Shown: in pieces, positions 60,780-64,000 of the stretch
Layout of the letters: every line of letters begins with the position of its first letter
Numbering within the stretch: position 1 is the first letter of the stretch
Origin: a methanogenic archaeon ISO4-H5
GTDB lineage: Archaea > Thermoplasmatota > Thermoplasmata > Methanomassiliicoccales > Methanomethylophilaceae
Assembly: GCA_001560915.1 (NCBI GenBank)
Contig: CP014214.1
Span: forward strand, 1,674,001 to 1,738,000
Length of the DNA: 64,000 bases
Direction: 5' to 3'
Translations under genes and position numbers: made by a program
The notes under the pieces: generated by a model
Seen by the model: the letters and a program-made list of their open reading frames with translations, nothing else
What the model was told of the DNA's origin: nothing
Databases searched by the model: none

Positions 60780-61747
60780 CTGTCACGGGAAACGATGAAC
60801 TTGGCGAAATCGATCAAGGCCTGCTTGTAGACGGAATCGGGAATGGGGCCCAATTCGGCAATAGCCTTGTCTGCATAATAATTGGCGAGGTTGTAGCAAC
60901 GGTCAATTGCATCGGTCCTCTTGATGAGGGTGATCGCTTCTCCGGCTGCGTTGTAATCGGTGCGGTCATCCTCGAAAATGTCCATAATACGGATTCCCAC
61001 GGTGGGATCGCGCATTCCGTAGATGATGGGGAGGGTCGGTTTACCCTCGACGATGTCATTGCCCACCAGTTTTCCGGTGTTGCTCTGATCTCCGATAATG
61101 TCCAGGAGATCGTCGATGATCTGGAAGGACATACCGATGTTGAATGCGAAGTTGCCGAGGGCCACAATCTTATCGAAATCCTCGGGTGCTGCGACGTAGG
61201 CACCGCACTTGGCGGCACATTCGAGAAGACGTGCGGTCTTCCCGGTGATAATCTTGAGGTATTCCGCCTCGTCAGCCCTGACGTTGTGCTCCATCTTCTT
61301 CTGGTCGAACTCTCCGGAACCCATGGCTGCGGCAGCGTCGATGACGAAGTTGACGACTTCCTGGGAGGTTGCACCCATCAGCTGGAATCCGAGAGCGAAC
61401 ATGAAGTCTCCGGCGACGATGGACCTTCCGAGGGAGTACTCCTTGTAAAGGGCCTTGGCACCGCGCCTGATCTCTCCTGCATCGTTGATATCGTCGTGGA
61501 TCAGGGTGGCGTTGTGGATGATCTCGATGGCTGCTCCGATATCGACGGCCTTGGAGGTGTCCTGTCCCCCGAGTGCGTGGAACGCCAGGAGACATAAAGC
61601 GGGCCTGACCCTCTTACCGTGGTTGGAAAGCACATATTGGCACATCTCTCTGAGCAGAGGGTTCTCCGCCCTGTCGGTGATGTTCTCCATCACCTTATCG
61701 ACATCCTCTAATTCGGATGCAATACAATTGTACCAATCTTCGGCCAT
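60776..61747 (-). CDS. idsA: Bifunctional short-chain isoprenyl diphosphate synthase (GGPP synthase)
   Basis: 323 residues. First Asp-rich motif LIHDDINDAGEIRRG, second SFQIIDDLLDIIGD, plus GKRVRPALCLL near the N-terminus. The residue pattern is that of archaeal all-trans polyprenyl synthases that make farnesyl and geranylgeranyl diphosphate, the substrate of GGGP synthase. It is translationally coupled with the GGR gene. Confidence 0.92.
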   Translation of the reverse strand: MAEDWYNCIASELEDVDKVMENITDRAENPLLREMCQYVLSNHGKRVRPALCLLAFHALGGQDTSKAVDIGAAIEIIHNATLIHDDINDAGEIRRGAKALYKEYSLGRSIVAGDFMFALGFQLMGATSQEVVNFVIDAAAAMGSGEFDQKKMEHNVRADEAEYLKIITGKTARLLECAAKCGAYVAAPEDFDKIVALGNFAFNIGMSFQIIDDLLDIIGDQSNTGKLVGNDIVEGKPTLPIIYGMRDPTVGIRIMDIFEDDRTDYNAAGEAITLIKRTDAIDRCYNLANYYADKAIAELGPIPDSVYKQALIDFAKFIVSRDR

Positions 61748-61828
61748 CTGTTGATGAATGGCCAGACCCTATAAAATAGTTGGTGGATTTTTGTGGTTGG
61801 GGTTTGGGAAATGGTTTGATGGATAGCC

Positions 61829-62074
61829 TCAGGCAGGCTCCCACTTGCAGCGTACAGGAGAGACGATTGCATTCTCGGCTTTGAGTTCCTTGAACGCTTT
61901 GTCGATCTCTTTCCTGTCGATACCGGTGATCTTCTCGACCTCACCTGCGCTGAGAGGCTTTCCGGCTTCCTTCATCGCTTTCAAAACTTCGTCCTTTACG
62001 GCTATGTTATCACCGTATCGTAATGGACATGCGACATAATAATAGAATCGGAATAATAGAATCGGAACGGGCAA
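61829..62074 (-). CDS. Small winged-helix protein, start uncertain
   Basis: The conserved part reads VKDEVLKAMKEAGKPLSAGE, TGIDRKEIDKAFKELK, then SPVRCKWEPA, a MarR/ArsR-like winged helix seen as a stand-alone protein in many archaea. No ATG or GTG precedes it in frame. The only options are TTG 62074, which would start before a tandem promoter-like repeat, or ATG 61975, which trims the first helix. A rare start codon or a sequence error is possible. Confidence 0.6.
   Translation of the reverse strand: MPVPILLFRFYYYVACPLRYGDNIAVKDEVLKAMKEAGKPLSAGEVEKITGIDRKEIDKAFKELKAENAIVSPVRCKWEPA
62040..62067. repeat. Tandem 14-bp repeat upstream of the winged-helix gene
   Basis: AATAATAGAATCGG occurs twice back to back. 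On the minus strand it gives TATA-like CTATTATT copies just before the winged-helix coding part. Confidence 0.6.
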
Positions 62075-62164
62075 AGGCGAATCGAAATAACACGGGCCCT
62101 TTTCCTCCCAGACCCAACCGATGACAAAAAAGAAGATGAGTTTCTCATACGTAACCTGTTTGAC
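62075..62164. other. Spacer after the 23S rRNA gene
   Basis: About 90 bp between the winged-helix gene and the 23S 3' end. No 5S rRNA or tRNA is recognisable in it. Confidence 0.4.

Positions 62165-64000
<1,836 letters not shown>

Noticed and set aside
62100-62164. Possible tRNA or 5S rRNA after the 23S gene
   Set aside because: A GTGGTCTAGCAG-like stretch is present in the complement, but no cloverleaf or 5S core can be formed.

Overview
The window comes from an archaeal, methanogen-like chromosome, most probably a host-associated member of Methanomassiliicoccales (Thermoplasmata). The evidence is a corrinoid:coenzyme M methyltransferase with the zinc ligands of MtaA/MtbA, most of the archaeal ether-lipid pathway, RadA, Nop5, aIF5A, an archaeal CCA-adding enzyme, TATA-box promoters, and amber-codon behaviour expected of a pyrrolysine-decoding cell. 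Every other complete gene I read ends in TGA or TAA. TAG appears in frame inside two otherwise intact proteins: a geranylgeranyl reductase family protein (59676-60779) and a zinc-finger protein (13741-14160).

Accessory half, 1-17.9 kb. Two secreted proteins on the minus strand carry cohesin-like domains, one with BspA-type leucine-rich repeats and one with a dockerin. A secreted DUF4430 protein follows. Two IS1634-like insertion sequences come next (4867-6900 and 7403-9247), with TIRs and 6-bp target duplications that I could delimit. Then come a SppA/SDH-type protease, a Fic/Doc protein, three ribbon-helix-helix proteins around a palindromic promoter, a tyrosine integrase, the amber-containing zinc-finger gene facing an unknown 447-codon ORF across a 19-bp inverted repeat, and a DUF1016 nuclease gene broken by an ISL3 element (15781-17273, 8-bp target duplication).

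Core half, 17.9-62 kb. (i) A methyltransferase, MFS transporter, TIM-barrel protein, UvrA-like ATPase, ferredoxin and TetR-type regulator form one co-directional block. (ii) A 5'-deoxyadenosine/MTA deaminase, MBL hydrolase and CCA transferase. (iii) radA-trmG10, then DGGGP synthase and GGGP synthase. (iv) A membrane AlbA_2 protein followed by larE-larB-larC for the nickel-pincer cofactor. (v) An ALDH-fold protein lacking the catalytic Cys. (vi) A five-gene operon rtcA-arfC-mtnA-aldolase-nop5. (vii) aIF5A-agmatinase. (viii) smc-scpA-scpB. (ix) carS-pyrE-udg4-HAD-signal peptidase. (x) nob1, and idsA-GGR. Four tRNA genes are interspersed (Leu-TAA, Val-CAC, Val-TAC, Gly-CCC).

The 3' part of a 23S rRNA gene on the minus strand fills the right end. 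Together IdsA, GGGP synthase, DGGGP synthase, CarS and GGR cover the route from isoprenoid diphosphates to saturated CDP-archaeol-type lipids. The deaminase, MtnA and aldolase could salvage 5'-deoxyadenosine or methylthioadenosine through a DHAP-shunt-like path.
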